Below the pieces are notes generated by a model that saw nothing but the letters and a program-made list of their open reading frames with translations, was not told the DNA's origin and did no database searches. Shown piece by piece: positions 9,248 through 18,073 of a stretch of DNA of 48,851 nt. Where the stretch lies: positions 1 through 48,851 of the forward strand of contig CAINEX010000050.1 of assembly GCA_903847935.1 (NCBI GenBank), given 5' to 3'. The stretch is from an uncultured Spartobacteria bacterium. GTDB lineage: Bacteria > Verrucomicrobiota > Verrucomicrobiia > Chthoniobacterales > UBA6821. Position 1 is the stretch's first letter. Every line of letters begins with the position of its first letter. The translations under genes and the position numbers were made by a program.

Positions 9248-9319
9248 GGGTTGATAGCTCAATGGTAGAGCAGTACCCTTTTAAGGTATTGGTTCTGGGT
9301 TCGAGTCCCAGTCAACCCA
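9248..9319 (+). tRNA. tRNA-Lys (anticodon TTT)
   Basis: The 72 bases fold as a complete cloverleaf. The acceptor stem is GGGTTGA paired with TCAACCC, followed by discriminator A at 9319. The D stem is GCTC/GAGC, the anticodon stem is GTACC/GGTAT (one G-T pair) with loop CTTTTAA, and the T stem is CTGGG/CCCAG around TTCGAGT. The loop gives anticodon TTT, reading the lysine codons AAA and AAG. The 3' CCA is not encoded, as the genomic sequence continues CTCCCC. It lies 119 bases after purU. Confidence 0.96.
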
Positions 9320-9369
9320 CTCCCCCAAATACTTTGTAGATACAACTCCTCTTGGTAGAAGTGAATGCG

Positions 9370-10875
9370 CTATTGAAGCTGTAGGGAGCAGTTACTGACT
9401 TTTTCGATAGTCAATGGGGCTCCGTTTTTGGGGTCCACACGGACATTCTCAAAAAGGACATTCGCCGCATTCATCACCGTGACCCCTTTGTCCGAGGCGA
9501 TGGAGACATTCTTCAGGGTGATGTCGCGGATCGGATTCTCCGGAAGTCCCTTTATGATGATGGCTTCACCGGCACCACGGCAGAGAAGATCATGAATTCT
9601 GATATCGCGGAAATTGGGCGCATCCTTTGATGATTGAGGAGCTTTTGGTGCCTCGCTAAGGCCCTCTTTTTCGGTGGGATCCTTGCCTCCGTAATACATG
9701 TTGAAATCAATAGCCGCCTCAGTGATGTCCTCCATGCGGACTCCCTCGATCTGGATATTCTCGACGATGCCGCCACGACCGCGCTTGCTTTTGAAGCGAA
9801 GTCCGATGCTTGTTCCGATAAAAGTGCAGTTTCTAACAAGGATATTGCGGACACCCCCGGACATCTCACTGCCGATCACGAATCCTCCATGTGCATGGTA
9901 AACGGTGCAGTCCTCCACGAGAACATCCTCGGTTGGCATGCCGATACGCCTTCCTTCACCATCCTTTCCCGATTTAATGCAGATCCCGTCGTCACCTGTA
10001 TCGAACGTGCACTCCTTTACGAGGGCTCGCCTGCACGATTCAAGATCGAGGGCATCACTGTTTTGGGCCGTAGAAGAATTGATCACATGGACGCCGATGA
10101 TCGAGACATCCTCACAGAGCGAAGGGTTCATGGTCCAGTTCGGGGGATTTCGGAAAGTAACCCCTTGAATCAAAACGTTCTGGCAAGCGATTAGGCGCAG
10201 CATTCGTGGACGGAGAAATCGGTGGTACGGTTCGTATTCCCGGGGGTCGAGGGATCCCTTCGAGCGAAGTTCTGAGACTGCTTTTTCCCCTTCAAGTGCT
10301 GATCGATCCGGCCACCACGTTTTCTTGTCCTCGCTGAGGACTCCGCCGTTAGCAACCAACTTTGCCCACTCTGCCTCATTGAGTTTTGTTTTTTTGACGG
10401 GACGCCAAGCATCACCACCTCCATCCAGAATACCAGAACCAGTGATGGCTACATTCTGAAGTTCCTTCCCTAAAATGGGAGAGGTGGAATCAACCCGCTT
10501 CTCGCCATGAGTCTCGGTCACAACAAGTGGATACTGGGCCGGATCGGTGGAAAATCTCACCAACGCTCCGCTCTCAAGGTGGAAATCGATATTGCTCCTG
10601 AGGTGAATCGGTCCCGTCATCCAGAATCCGGGCGGAACAACCAGCTTCCCGCCTCCCATTTTCTCTAGAAGTTTCAACCCCTTCTCAAACGCCTCCGTAT
10701 TCAGGGTTTTTCCATCACCTAATCCCCCGCAATCATTGAGATTGACGGTGTTGGTCGGAAAAGTCGGGAGAGTGACAGGGGTGATGTGTATTGAGGACTC
10801 AGAAGCTACGGAGCGAGTAGGGATGGCCGACATCAATGTTAATCCGATAACGAGCCATGGGGGGAGGAACTTCAC
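9370..10875 (-). CDS. Glycoside hydrolase family 28 (polygalacturonase-like)
   Basis: Predicted exported pectin-degrading enzyme. After a signal peptide (about 1-24) the beta-helix fold carries the GH28 active-site set: NSDALD (D274, D277), GDDG (D295, D296), the His motif HGG (H329) and RFKSK (R360, K362). These correspond to the NTD, DD, GHG and RIK motifs of the family. The insert between about residues 155 and 220 and the altered NTD motif suggest an exo-acting or oligogalacturonide-type enzyme; this is inference. The 501-aa frame starts with GTG at 10875. It lies 75 bases downstream of the beta-CASP hydrolase gene on the same strand. No other pectin genes are in the window. Confidence 0.88.
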   Translation of the reverse strand: MKFLPPWLVIGLTLMSAIPTRSVASESSIHITPVTLPTFPTNTVNLNDCGGLGDGKTLNTEAFEKGLKLLEKMGGGKLVVPPGFWMTGPIHLRSNIDFHLESGALVRFSTDPAQYPLVVTETHGEKRVDSTSPILGKELQNVAITGSGILDGGGDAWRPVKKTKLNEAEWAKLVANGGVLSEDKKTWWPDRSALEGEKAVSELRSKGSLDPREYEPYHRFLRPRMLRLIACQNVLIQGVTFRNPPNWTMNPSLCEDVSIIGVHVINSSTAQNSDALDLESCRRALVKECTFDTGDDGICIKSGKDGEGRRIGMPTEDVLVEDCTVYHAHGGFVIGSEMSGGVRNILVRNCTFIGTSIGLRFKSKRGRGGIVENIQIEGVRMEDITEAAIDFNMYYGGKDPTEKEGLSEAPKAPQSSKDAPNFRDIRIHDLLCRGAGEAIIIKGLPENPIRDITLKNVSIASDKGVTVMNAANVLFENVRVDPKNGAPLTIEKVSNCSLQLQ

Positions 10876-10950
10876 GATTTCTAATTATTGGGTCGCTTCA
10901 CGCATGGCAACCGTTTCACAAATGGTTTTATATTTATCTGAGTTCATCTT

Positions 10951-12324
10951 CTACAATTCGATCGGTTGTCCTGGGGGAGGGGCGATGACTTTCGTCTCCG
11001 GAAGGGCGGAGTAGAGTTCACTCCTGAACCAATCGATGGCCGGATCATCGCCATGAACGAGGAGCACTGTCTTCGGACGGACCTTGATGGCGTAGGTGAG
11101 CAAGTCCTCGCGCCGTGCATGGGCACTGAAGGTGAAGACCTCGCGATGGCAGTGGAAAGGAATCGCCGGAGCACTGGCGCTCAGGGAGACAAGGCTTCCC
11201 GGTTCTGCATTGCGGACATGCCCTGCCGGTGAGTTCGGATCGGCATAGCCGACAAAGAAGAGGTACTGGGTGGGATCTGGAAGGACTTTCCGGGCAAAGA
11301 TGTTGGAGAGGGTGTGTTCGGTCATCATGCCACTACTGAGAGCATAGATGGCACGCTTACGGGGATTGAGCGAGTTGACTTCCTTGCCTCCTGCGACATA
11401 GGGAGCGACATCATTCATGAGTTGGAGCTTGGGAAGATTCCGATGAACCCTATCGGCCATCGTGTCGTAAACAGCCGTGATCTTGCTGCTTAATCCCCCG
11501 ACATAGAGCGGGATGGGTGGGATGATCCGCTCACGCTCCATTTTCCAGAGCAGGGCCATGACCTCCTGGGTCTTGCCCAAGGCAAAGACGGGGATGGTGA
11601 CGCTGACTCCCTCTTCCAGGGCAGCGGCTACTGCGGCGGCGAAGCGTTTCTCCTCCTTGGCACGGGTGAATCCCTCGGGAAGGGGGGCATCGCCACGGGT
11701 CGTCTCCATCAGGAGGACGTCGACCGGATCCTCTGGAAAGCGCGCTCCGGTTTGGATGGTCTGGTCCTCAAAATTGACATCTCCCGTGTAGAAGAACTTC
11801 CTCCCATCGGCGCGGATCGTCACCCCGGTCGATCCAAGGATGTGACCTGCATCATGGAAGGTAATGGTGGGGGCATGCGTCCCCTCGGAAGCCCTCTCTC
11901 CATGGAGAGTGAGGGGACGATCCAGCGGGCAGTGACGCCAACTTCGGACGGCCATCTCGATCGCCCGATGCGTGAAGAGGGGATAATCGCTGAGCTTGAG
12001 CTCCTCCTGCTGACGGGTCATCACATTCACCGAGTTGTGTAGCATGATGTCGGCAATGCGTGCCGTTCCCTGAGTCATTAGGACAGGCATCCCGGGTTGA
12101 CGAGCCTGCAGGAGGGGAAGACATCCGACATGATCCTGATGGGCATGGGTGAGGATCGTCGTGGAGATCGAGTCATCGCCAAGCTCCTCAAGAAGCGGGG
12201 TGGCAGCATGCCCCGCATGCTCCGGATGCATCCCACAATCGAGAATCACGGAATCATTTTCAAGGTCGAGACGGTAGCAGTTGGAACCGATGCCCGCTCC
12301 CCGGGTTAGATTTGTGAAGCGCAT
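10951..12324 (-). CDS. Metallo-beta-lactamase / beta-CASP fold RNA hydrolase
   Basis: A 457-aa protein of the family that includes CPSF-73 and archaeal aCPSF-type nucleases. The MBL metal site HAHQDH (H60, H62, D64, H65) is followed by DAGHILGS and by FYTGDVNFED. The beta-CASP region carries METTRGD, FTFSAHARREDL and a C-terminal LLVHGD histidine, the three motifs expected of an active nuclease. The likely activity is RNA endo- or exonuclease cleavage in the cytoplasm. There is no KH domain, unlike the archaeal enzymes. It starts 94 bases from, and divergent to, the DUF1800 gene. Which RNAs it cuts is unknown. Confidence 0.88.
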   Translation of the reverse strand: MRFTNLTRGAGIGSNCYRLDLENDSVILDCGMHPEHAGHAATPLLEELGDDSISTTILTHAHQDHVGCLPLLQARQPGMPVLMTQGTARIADIMLHNSVNVMTRQQEELKLSDYPLFTHRAIEMAVRSWRHCPLDRPLTLHGERASEGTHAPTITFHDAGHILGSTGVTIRADGRKFFYTGDVNFEDQTIQTGARFPEDPVDVLLMETTRGDAPLPEGFTRAKEEKRFAAAVAAALEEGVSVTIPVFALGKTQEVMALLWKMERERIIPPIPLYVGGLSSKITAVYDTMADRVHRNLPKLQLMNDVAPYVAGGKEVNSLNPRKRAIYALSSGMMTEHTLSNIFARKVLPDPTQYLFFVGYADPNSPAGHVRNAEPGSLVSLSASAPAIPFHCHREVFTFSAHARREDLLTYAIKVRPKTVLLVHGDDPAIDWFRSELYSALPETKVIAPPPGQPIEL

Positions 12325-12402
12325 GGCTCGACACTCTAAAATCGTTGTTCCCGCCCTGCGAGAATGATTCTTTAAGAAAGCGCAACTTTTCCCGTAAAAA
12401 GG

Positions 12403-12411
12403 TGTTATAAT
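12403..12411 (+). promoter_or_regulatory. Extended -10 promoter, probably giving a leaderless DUF1800 mRNA
   Basis: TGTTATAAT is a perfect extended -10 element (TGn plus TATAAT at 12406-12411). Transcription would be expected to start about 7 bases after the hexamer, at about 12418, one base before the DUF1800 ATG at 12419. I see no good -35 hexamer 16-18 bases upstream, which is tolerated when the extended -10 is intact. Confidence 0.6.
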
Positions 12412-12418
12412 AGATGCA

Positions 12419-13846
12419 ATGCTACTCCCCCTTCCGGAAAAACTCTGGAACCGCTACGCCGCAGCTCACCTGCTAAACAGGGCGGGATTCGGTGGAACCC
12501 CTGCAGAGATCGAAGCCCTCTACTCTCGGGGAATGGATGGTGCTGTCGAACACCTCCTCAACGCACCAAACGACGAGGATCTCTTCCCTCGACCTCCCAT
12601 GATGGAGCCTGCAAAACGGGTCGAGTATCAGAAGCACCTCAAGAACGCACCCACCGAGGAGGAGCGTGTAAAAGTGAGGAAAGCTTTTTTCAGTGATGAA
12701 CGTGCGGAAATCCTGGCCCTCAGACTCTGGTGGCTGAATCGGATGCGCTACACGACTGATCCGTTGCTTGAGAAGGTGACGCTTTTTTGGCACGGGCACT
12801 TCGCCACCAGTAATCAGAAGGTGAATGATCCCTACCTCATGTGGTTGCAGAATGAGACCCTGAGGCAACATGCCTTGGGGAAGTTTCCCGTGATGCTGAA
12901 GGCCATGTCCCAGGACCCTGCCATGATCAGGTGGCTCGACCTCAATCAAAGCAGCAAACAGCACCCTAACGAAAACTTCGCACGCGAGGTGATGGAACTC
13001 TTCTCGCTCGGTGAGGGACACTACTCCGAAATGGACGTCACGGAGGCTGCACGAGCCTTCACGGGATACAGGGTCACCCCTGAGACAGCGGCCTTTCACA
13101 TGGTCCCGAATGCCCACGACACCGGAATGAAAACCTTTCTGGGAAAAACGGGAGCTTTCACGGGGGATCAGATCCTCGATCTCATCGTGCTTCAGCCACA
13201 ATGCGCGCGATTCATCGGTAAGAGGCTTTGGCAGTTCTTTGTCGCGGAGTCCCCGAATGACGAAACTATCTCTGAAGTGGCCGACATCCTGATGAACAAC
13301 GGCTACGACGTCGCCAAAACGCTCAGGGTTATCTTCAGGAGTTCCCTGTTCTATTCTCAGGCGGTCGTCCACCATCAGATCAAGGGGCCTGTGCAATGGA
13401 TGATCCAGACTACCAGGATGCTGGAGATCCCGCTACCTGATGCCAAAGTGCTTGAAAATTCGATGACGGCATTGGGCCAGGTGCTTTTTGCCCCACCCAA
13501 TGTCAAAGGGTGGGATGGTGGAAGAGCATGGATCAGTGCCTCAAGCCTTCTCTACCGCTACAATCTTGCTGCCTACCTGCTGAGCGGAAAGGCACACATC
13601 CTGGGTGGAGGAGGGACGAAGACTGCACAGTTACCGTTAGAGAATATTGCTCCTCCCTCCACGCGCGAATCCTGCAACCTGCTTCTGGAACCACTTGCCT
13701 TCAGGATCTTCAACGTGCCCATCAGCACGCGGGATTTCGCCACCTACATGAACTACATCAATAAGCAGACCCCGCCCTACTCGGACAACGCGGTGAGGGA
13801 TCTGATGCAGATCATGATGGGAACTCCTGAATTCCAGCTAAACTGA
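12419..13846 (+). CDS. DUF1800 family protein
   Basis: Function unknown. The 475-aa product opens with WNRYAAAHLLNRAGFGGTP, the conserved start of DUF1800, and includes LRLWWLNRM, TLFWHGHFATS, FAREVMELFSLGEGHYSE, the AFTGYR stretch and a late PPNVKGWDGG segment, all typical. The gene forms a pair with the DUF1501 gene 42 bases downstream, an arrangement common in Planctomycetota and Verrucomicrobiota. No signal peptide or membrane helix is seen, although its partner has a Tat signal. The start codon sits only 7 bases past a perfect extended -10, so the mRNA may be leaderless. No alternative start is visible between the promoter and the conserved domain. Confidence 0.9.
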   Translation: MLLPLPEKLWNRYAAAHLLNRAGFGGTPAEIEALYSRGMDGAVEHLLNAPNDEDLFPRPPMMEPAKRVEYQKHLKNAPTEEERVKVRKAFFSDERAEILALRLWWLNRMRYTTDPLLEKVTLFWHGHFATSNQKVNDPYLMWLQNETLRQHALGKFPVMLKAMSQDPAMIRWLDLNQSSKQHPNENFAREVMELFSLGEGHYSEMDVTEAARAFTGYRVTPETAAFHMVPNAHDTGMKTFLGKTGAFTGDQILDLIVLQPQCARFIGKRLWQFFVAESPNDETISEVADILMNNGYDVAKTLRVIFRSSLFYSQAVVHHQIKGPVQWMIQTTRMLEIPLPDAKVLENSMTALGQVLFAPPNVKGWDGGRAWISASSLLYRYNLAAYLLSGKAHILGGGGTKTAQLPLENIAPPSTRESCNLLLEPLAFRIFNVPISTRDFATYMNYINKQTPPYSDNAVRDLMQIMMGTPEFQLN

Positions 13847-13888
13847 TGCTATCTTGAACTAACCCCAATCCGCAGAACACCCAATACG

Positions 13889-15226
13889 ATGAAGACACCC
13901 CAAGAACAAACGCTTCACACACGCCGGGAGTTTTTACGCACCTCCTTCCTGGGAGGAGCGCTCGCCTCGACGGTCCCCCTCTTTTTGGAGAAGACCTTCC
14001 TAACCCTCGATTCAATGGCTGCTGCAACAACGGGGCAGTATGCAACTGGCAAGGACTCCACGATCCTTGTGGTACTGCAGATGGCGGGAGGCAACGACGG
14101 ACTCAATATGCTCGTTCCTTACGGGGATGATGCCTACTACAAGGCCCGTCCAAGGATTGCGATTCCCTCCAACTCGGTCCTTAAGATCAATGATTACGCC
14201 GGACTTCATCCCAAGCTAACAGGCCTCCGGGATCTCTATGGCAGCGGAAGCCTTGGACTGATCCAGGGTGTCGGTTATCCCAATCCCAACCGCTCCCACT
14301 TCCGATCCACGGAGATCTGGCAGACAGCGAGTGATTCCGGACACAACGAGAGCGTGGGATGGATCGGGCGCTATTTCGACAGTTGCTGCAAGGGTTCGGA
14401 TCCCTCTGTCGGTGTCTCCATCGGCGGACAGACTCCGCAAGCCTTTGCCTCCCCCCATCCGAAAGGGATCGCTTTTTCAGATCCGTCTCAATTCAGGTAC
14501 ATGAGCGAGGCGGCCAGCAATCCCAAGATGGCTGAACAGTTCATGAGGGAAATGAACTCCCCGACTGAGAATATGGGACATGGAGGCCTCACGGATAACA
14601 GCGGAGGATCAATCGGGATGATTTCGGGGTCGCCCGATACGGCCGGAGACACTCTCGATTTCCTCCAGAGAACTGCCCTGGGGGCGGAAATGAGTAGTGA
14701 TAAGATCCTTGAAATCATCCGTAAATCAAGGAGCAGCGTTGATTACCCCAGGTCCCAACTTGGCAATAGTCTCAACTTAGTCGGCCGTCTCATTCAGGGA
14801 GGCCTACCGACGCGTGTCTACTATGCCTCCCAAGGGGGATTTGATACGCACGCCAATCAACTTCCTTCACACGATCGTTTGATGACCGATCTGAATGCCG
14901 CGCTGACATCCTTTGTGGGGGATCTGAAAGCGCAGGGAAATTACGATCGGGTCCTTGTGCTGACATTCAGCGAGTTCGGGAGACGTGTTGCCGAGAATGC
15001 GAGCGGTGGCACCGATCATGGCGCTGCAGCACCTCTCTTTGTCCTAGGGGGTGCCGTCAAACCCGGTCTCTACGGAACCTATCCAAGCCTCACCGATCTC
15101 TATGAGGGGGACTTGAAGTTTCATACCGACTTTCGTTCCGTTTATGCCACGGCCCTTGAGAAATGGCTCGGTGCACCAAGCGAACAAGTGCTCGGAAGGA
15201 AGTATCCGATTCTCCCCTTCATTTAG
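13889..15226 (+). CDS. DUF1501 family protein with Tat signal
   Basis: A 445-aa protein of unknown function, related to the alkaline phosphatase/sulfatase superfamily. The N terminus carries a twin-arginine motif (TRREFLRTS) followed by a short hydrophobic run, so export as a folded protein is likely. Family landmarks are VLQMAGGNDGLNMLVP, GGFDTHANQ, VLTFSEFGRR and GGTDHGAA. The last two contain candidate metal-binding Glu, Asp and His residues. It is co-directional with, and 42 bases after, the DUF1800 gene. Its stop codon overlaps the 3' end of the convergent CHASE2-like gene by 8 bases. Confidence 0.9.
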   Translation: MKTPQEQTLHTRREFLRTSFLGGALASTVPLFLEKTFLTLDSMAAATTGQYATGKDSTILVVLQMAGGNDGLNMLVPYGDDAYYKARPRIAIPSNSVLKINDYAGLHPKLTGLRDLYGSGSLGLIQGVGYPNPNRSHFRSTEIWQTASDSGHNESVGWIGRYFDSCCKGSDPSVGVSIGGQTPQAFASPHPKGIAFSDPSQFRYMSEAASNPKMAEQFMREMNSPTENMGHGGLTDNSGGSIGMISGSPDTAGDTLDFLQRTALGAEMSSDKILEIIRKSRSSVDYPRSQLGNSLNLVGRLIQGGLPTRVYYASQGGFDTHANQLPSHDRLMTDLNAALTSFVGDLKAQGNYDRVLVLTFSEFGRRVAENASGGTDHGAAAPLFVLGGAVKPGLYGTYPSLTDLYEGDLKFHTDFRSVYATALEKWLGAPSEQVLGRKYPILPFI

Positions 15227-16364
15227 GGTCTCTGGAGGACCTGTTGCCGATCACGATTAAAAGACAAGCGGCGAGTCCAGGTTCCACAGGTAAGAGGACT
15301 CCCTGACGTAGCAGGATAAAAGTCGCTGCAATGAGGCTGGCCAGCAGGAATCCTCCAACGTAGATGCGGGATCGAGGTCTTAGGACAAAACTGAAACAGA
15401 TCAGCAGGACCCATGATAAGGAGAGGATACCCTGTAGAAGAGGTGAGAGTCGGGAATAGCTCAGCAGATCCAACAAGGTGGCCATCGTCGCAACCTGATC
15501 CAGATCTTGTCCTGGTGCGATGAATACCACCGCGTCATGGAAGATTCCTTCAAAACCTGGATTGATCGTTCCTCGTTCCTTCTCCTCCATGCGAAATAGA
15601 AAATCGTCCAGGGTCACGGTACGCGGTTTCAATGAGTAGGGCAGACTCAGGCCCCCGTAGCCATTGAGAGGAAGGGGGCAGAAATTATTCAAAATAAGAA
15701 TTCTGCCAAACAAAAGGACGGGTGAAGGGATCCTCCATTTCGGGTCGATTGCATTCCACCAAACAGTTCCCTCGGTGATTCCGTTGGCACTTTGAAAAAA
15801 AAGGGGAAGAGCGGTTGAATCAACCCTTTCGTTATTTACGGCACCGCCAGCGATCTTGAAAGGGAATGAGGGGATTGATTTCGGGGAGGGGACACACCTA
15901 AGGATCGTTTCCTTGGGCGACTCACCTGATGAACTTGTCCCCGACTGATTCACCGGTGTTCCGCGTCTCTCAAATTGAGTGATCCGATGGGCGATGGCCG
16001 GAGTTATAGGGGCCGCGTCGGGAGCGGATTCCATGTGCTCGCAGATGGTGATGGAGCGAGGTTGCAGAAGGAACAATCCCCGTAACGATAATGCCACATC
16101 CATGGCATCTAGGGTTCCGATTCTGTTCCCCAAGGAGAGCATGACCACATTCGGCACATTAGATTTCAGCGATTTGGGAAGCGAACTCACAAGATATCCC
16201 TCTATCGATGTGAAGAGACCGCCTCCCGTCATGAGCGTGAGAGCTGCGATGAGAAACACGGAGGGAAGGAGGCGCCATGGAACTTTCCAGCCTTCTTCCG
16301 AAACCAAATCCAAATCTGAATCAAGCACGGGAATTCCCAGAGTTGGATATGACAGCCGGCACAC
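15219..16364 (-). CDS. CHASE2-like membrane sensor protein
   Basis: I do not recognise this gene with certainty. It has one N-terminal membrane helix (about residues 32-54), a 240-residue extracytoplasmic region, then a cluster of three C-terminal helices (from about 305). The region before the last helices (LPLNGYGG followed by VTLDDFLF and then IFHDAVVFIAP) has the order seen at the end of CHASE2 sensor domains. No kinase, cyclase or phosphatase output domain follows the helices. The frame opens with GTG at 16364, overlapping recN by 44 bases; another GTG at 16328 would cut the overlap to 8. Both imply coupling to recN. Alternative: an unrelated membrane protein. Confidence 0.5.
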   Translation of the reverse strand: MCRLSYPTLGIPVLDSDLDLVSEEGWKVPWRLLPSVFLIAALTLMTGGGLFTSIEGYLVSSLPKSLKSNVPNVVMLSLGNRIGTLDAMDVALSLRGLFLLQPRSITICEHMESAPDAAPITPAIAHRITQFERRGTPVNQSGTSSSGESPKETILRCVPSPKSIPSFPFKIAGGAVNNERVDSTALPLFFQSANGITEGTVWWNAIDPKWRIPSPVLLFGRILILNNFCPLPLNGYGGLSLPYSLKPRTVTLDDFLFRMEEKERGTINPGFEGIFHDAVVFIAPGQDLDQVATMATLLDLLSYSRLSPLLQGILSLSWVLLICFSFVLRPRSRIYVGGFLLASLIAATFILLRQGVLLPVEPGLAACLLIVIGNRSSRDPK

Positions 16365-18033
16365 CCTCTTTCAAAAGAGTCGCGGCATGAGCCATTGCCG
16401 AATCGGTGACGCCTCCCAACATTCGTGCGATCTCTTTCACCCTCTCTTCTCCATTAACAGGTTTGAGCACAGTCCCGGTTCGCCCCTCTTTCACGGTCTT
16501 GATCACGACAAACTGAGCACTGCCACAGGCAGCGACCTGAGGCAAATGGGTGATGCATAAGACCTGATGAGAGTCACCGAGTTGCCTCATCTTGCAGGCA
16601 ACCTTCGTGGCGATCTCACCACCGACATTGGCATCGATCTCATCGAATACGAGCAGCGGTATCCTGTCCTGATTGGCAAGTGCTGACTTGAGGGCAAGCA
16701 TGACGCGGGAAATCTCACCACTCGAGGCGATAGCCCGTAGAGGCTGGGCTGGCTCGCCAGGATTTGGTGCGAAGAGAAACTCCGCCACTTCGGAACCATC
16801 GGGCCCCGGCTCCTGCTGCGATTCGAGTTTTATTTCAAATCCGGCCTGCTTGAACCCAAGATCCCCCAACTCTCGTGCGACAGTCTTGGAGAGGATCTCG
16901 ACTCCCTTCCGACGCTTTGCGGAGAGTTTCTCTGCAGCTACGGTGGACAAGCGCTGAGCCTCAATGACTCGTTGACGGGCTTGTTCCGTGAGGGAATCGA
17001 GTCCTGAGAGACGATCAAGCTCCTTGGCTGATTGAACCCCACGGGCAATGATCTCCGGGATGGCCGGGCCATACTTTCTCTTCAGCGTGGCGAGGACATT
17101 CAAGCGATCCTCAAGCGCTTGATATTCCAACGCATCAAGCTCGATGTTCCCCGCGTACCCCCTCAGGGCGGTCACCAGGGAATCGAGTCCCTCGGTCAGC
17201 CGATCAAGCTCCTCCAGGAAGGGGGCTGTCCTATTGTCAATCCTCATCAACTCCTTAAGCAAGCGGGCGGATTCTGCAATACCGAGGGCTGCACCCCGCT
17301 CTTCATCCTCGATTCTTGCCACCACTCCGGCGCAAAGCTCGATCAGCCTGCGACTATTAGAGGCAGCTTTGTGGCGTGAAAGAAGCATTTCTTCCTCGGA
17401 TTCCAAAAGATTGGCCGAACTGATTTCCTCAACCTCAGCCCTAAGTTGTTCCAGGCGTCCTACGCCACCGGATTCCGACTGCAGTTGGTCCAACTCCCGA
17501 CGTGCCGATGACAGGTCAGAGCGACTCGCAAGATATGCCTCTTTTTCGGTGAGGGCGTTGCAGAAACGATCGAGGAGAAGGGTTTGCTCGCGTCTTGAGA
17601 AGAGGGACTGGTGATCGTGAGGTCCATGAAGGTCAACCAGAAAGACGCCCAGATTCTTGAGAACGGAGAGGTTGCAGGGACTCCCGTTAATGAACTGACG
17701 CCCTCCTGATCCGCTCCCCTCAGATGTGATTGTGCGCTTGAGGATCAGCTCCCCGTCTTGGCAGGGATCGACCCCACGTTCCTCAAGGAGAGCGGCGACC
17801 TCATCATTCCTCCCGAGCTCAAAGACTGCCTCGATGCCAGCTGAAGTGGCCCCAGCTCGGACAAGGCTCCTGTCAGCCCGATCTCCAAGCAGGAAACTGA
17901 GGGCTCCAATAATGATCGACTTCCCGGCGCCAGTCTCACCTGTAATGGCCGTGAATCCGGACTGGAGAGTCCAGTCCAGCTCCTCCACGAGGGCCAGATT
18001 ACGAATACGAAGGGATCGGAGCATTGCCGACAT
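16321..18033 (-). CDS. recN: DNA repair protein RecN
   Basis: SMC-like ATPase acting early in double-strand-break repair in the cytoplasm. Walker A is GETGAGKS (residues 32-39). Long coiled-coil segments fill roughly 150-360. The C-terminal ATPase half has SSGEISRVMLALK (signature) and VFDEIDANVGG (Walker B), followed by ITHLPQVAA. The 570-aa length matches the family. The ATG at 18033 is used; MLRSL three codons later is also possible. It is divergent from the PhnP-like gene, with 40 bases between the starts. The CHASE2-like gene overlaps its 3' end. Confidence 0.95.
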   Translation of the reverse strand: MSAMLRSLRIRNLALVEELDWTLQSGFTAITGETGAGKSIIIGALSFLLGDRADRSLVRAGATSAGIEAVFELGRNDEVAALLEERGVDPCQDGELILKRTITSEGSGSGGRQFINGSPCNLSVLKNLGVFLVDLHGPHDHQSLFSRREQTLLLDRFCNALTEKEAYLASRSDLSSARRELDQLQSESGGVGRLEQLRAEVEEISSANLLESEEEMLLSRHKAASNSRRLIELCAGVVARIEDEERGAALGIAESARLLKELMRIDNRTAPFLEELDRLTEGLDSLVTALRGYAGNIELDALEYQALEDRLNVLATLKRKYGPAIPEIIARGVQSAKELDRLSGLDSLTEQARQRVIEAQRLSTVAAEKLSAKRRKGVEILSKTVARELGDLGFKQAGFEIKLESQQEPGPDGSEVAEFLFAPNPGEPAQPLRAIASSGEISRVMLALKSALANQDRIPLLVFDEIDANVGGEIATKVACKMRQLGDSHQVLCITHLPQVAACGSAQFVVIKTVKEGRTGTVLKPVNGEERVKEIARMLGGVTDSAMAHAATLLKEGVPAVISNSGNSRA

Positions 18034-18073
18034 AGTGGATACTATGCCAGCGTGTCAGTCTAAAGAACAAGTC

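Noticed and set aside
12473-13396. A 307-codon minus-strand frame opposite the DUF1800 gene.
   Set aside because: Its length comes from the codon bias of the opposite strand; the plus-strand product is clearly DUF1800.
17726-18073. Upstream extension of the PhnP-like gene.
   Set aside because: It lies antisense to recN and the family start is at 18074; the added residues have no domain character.
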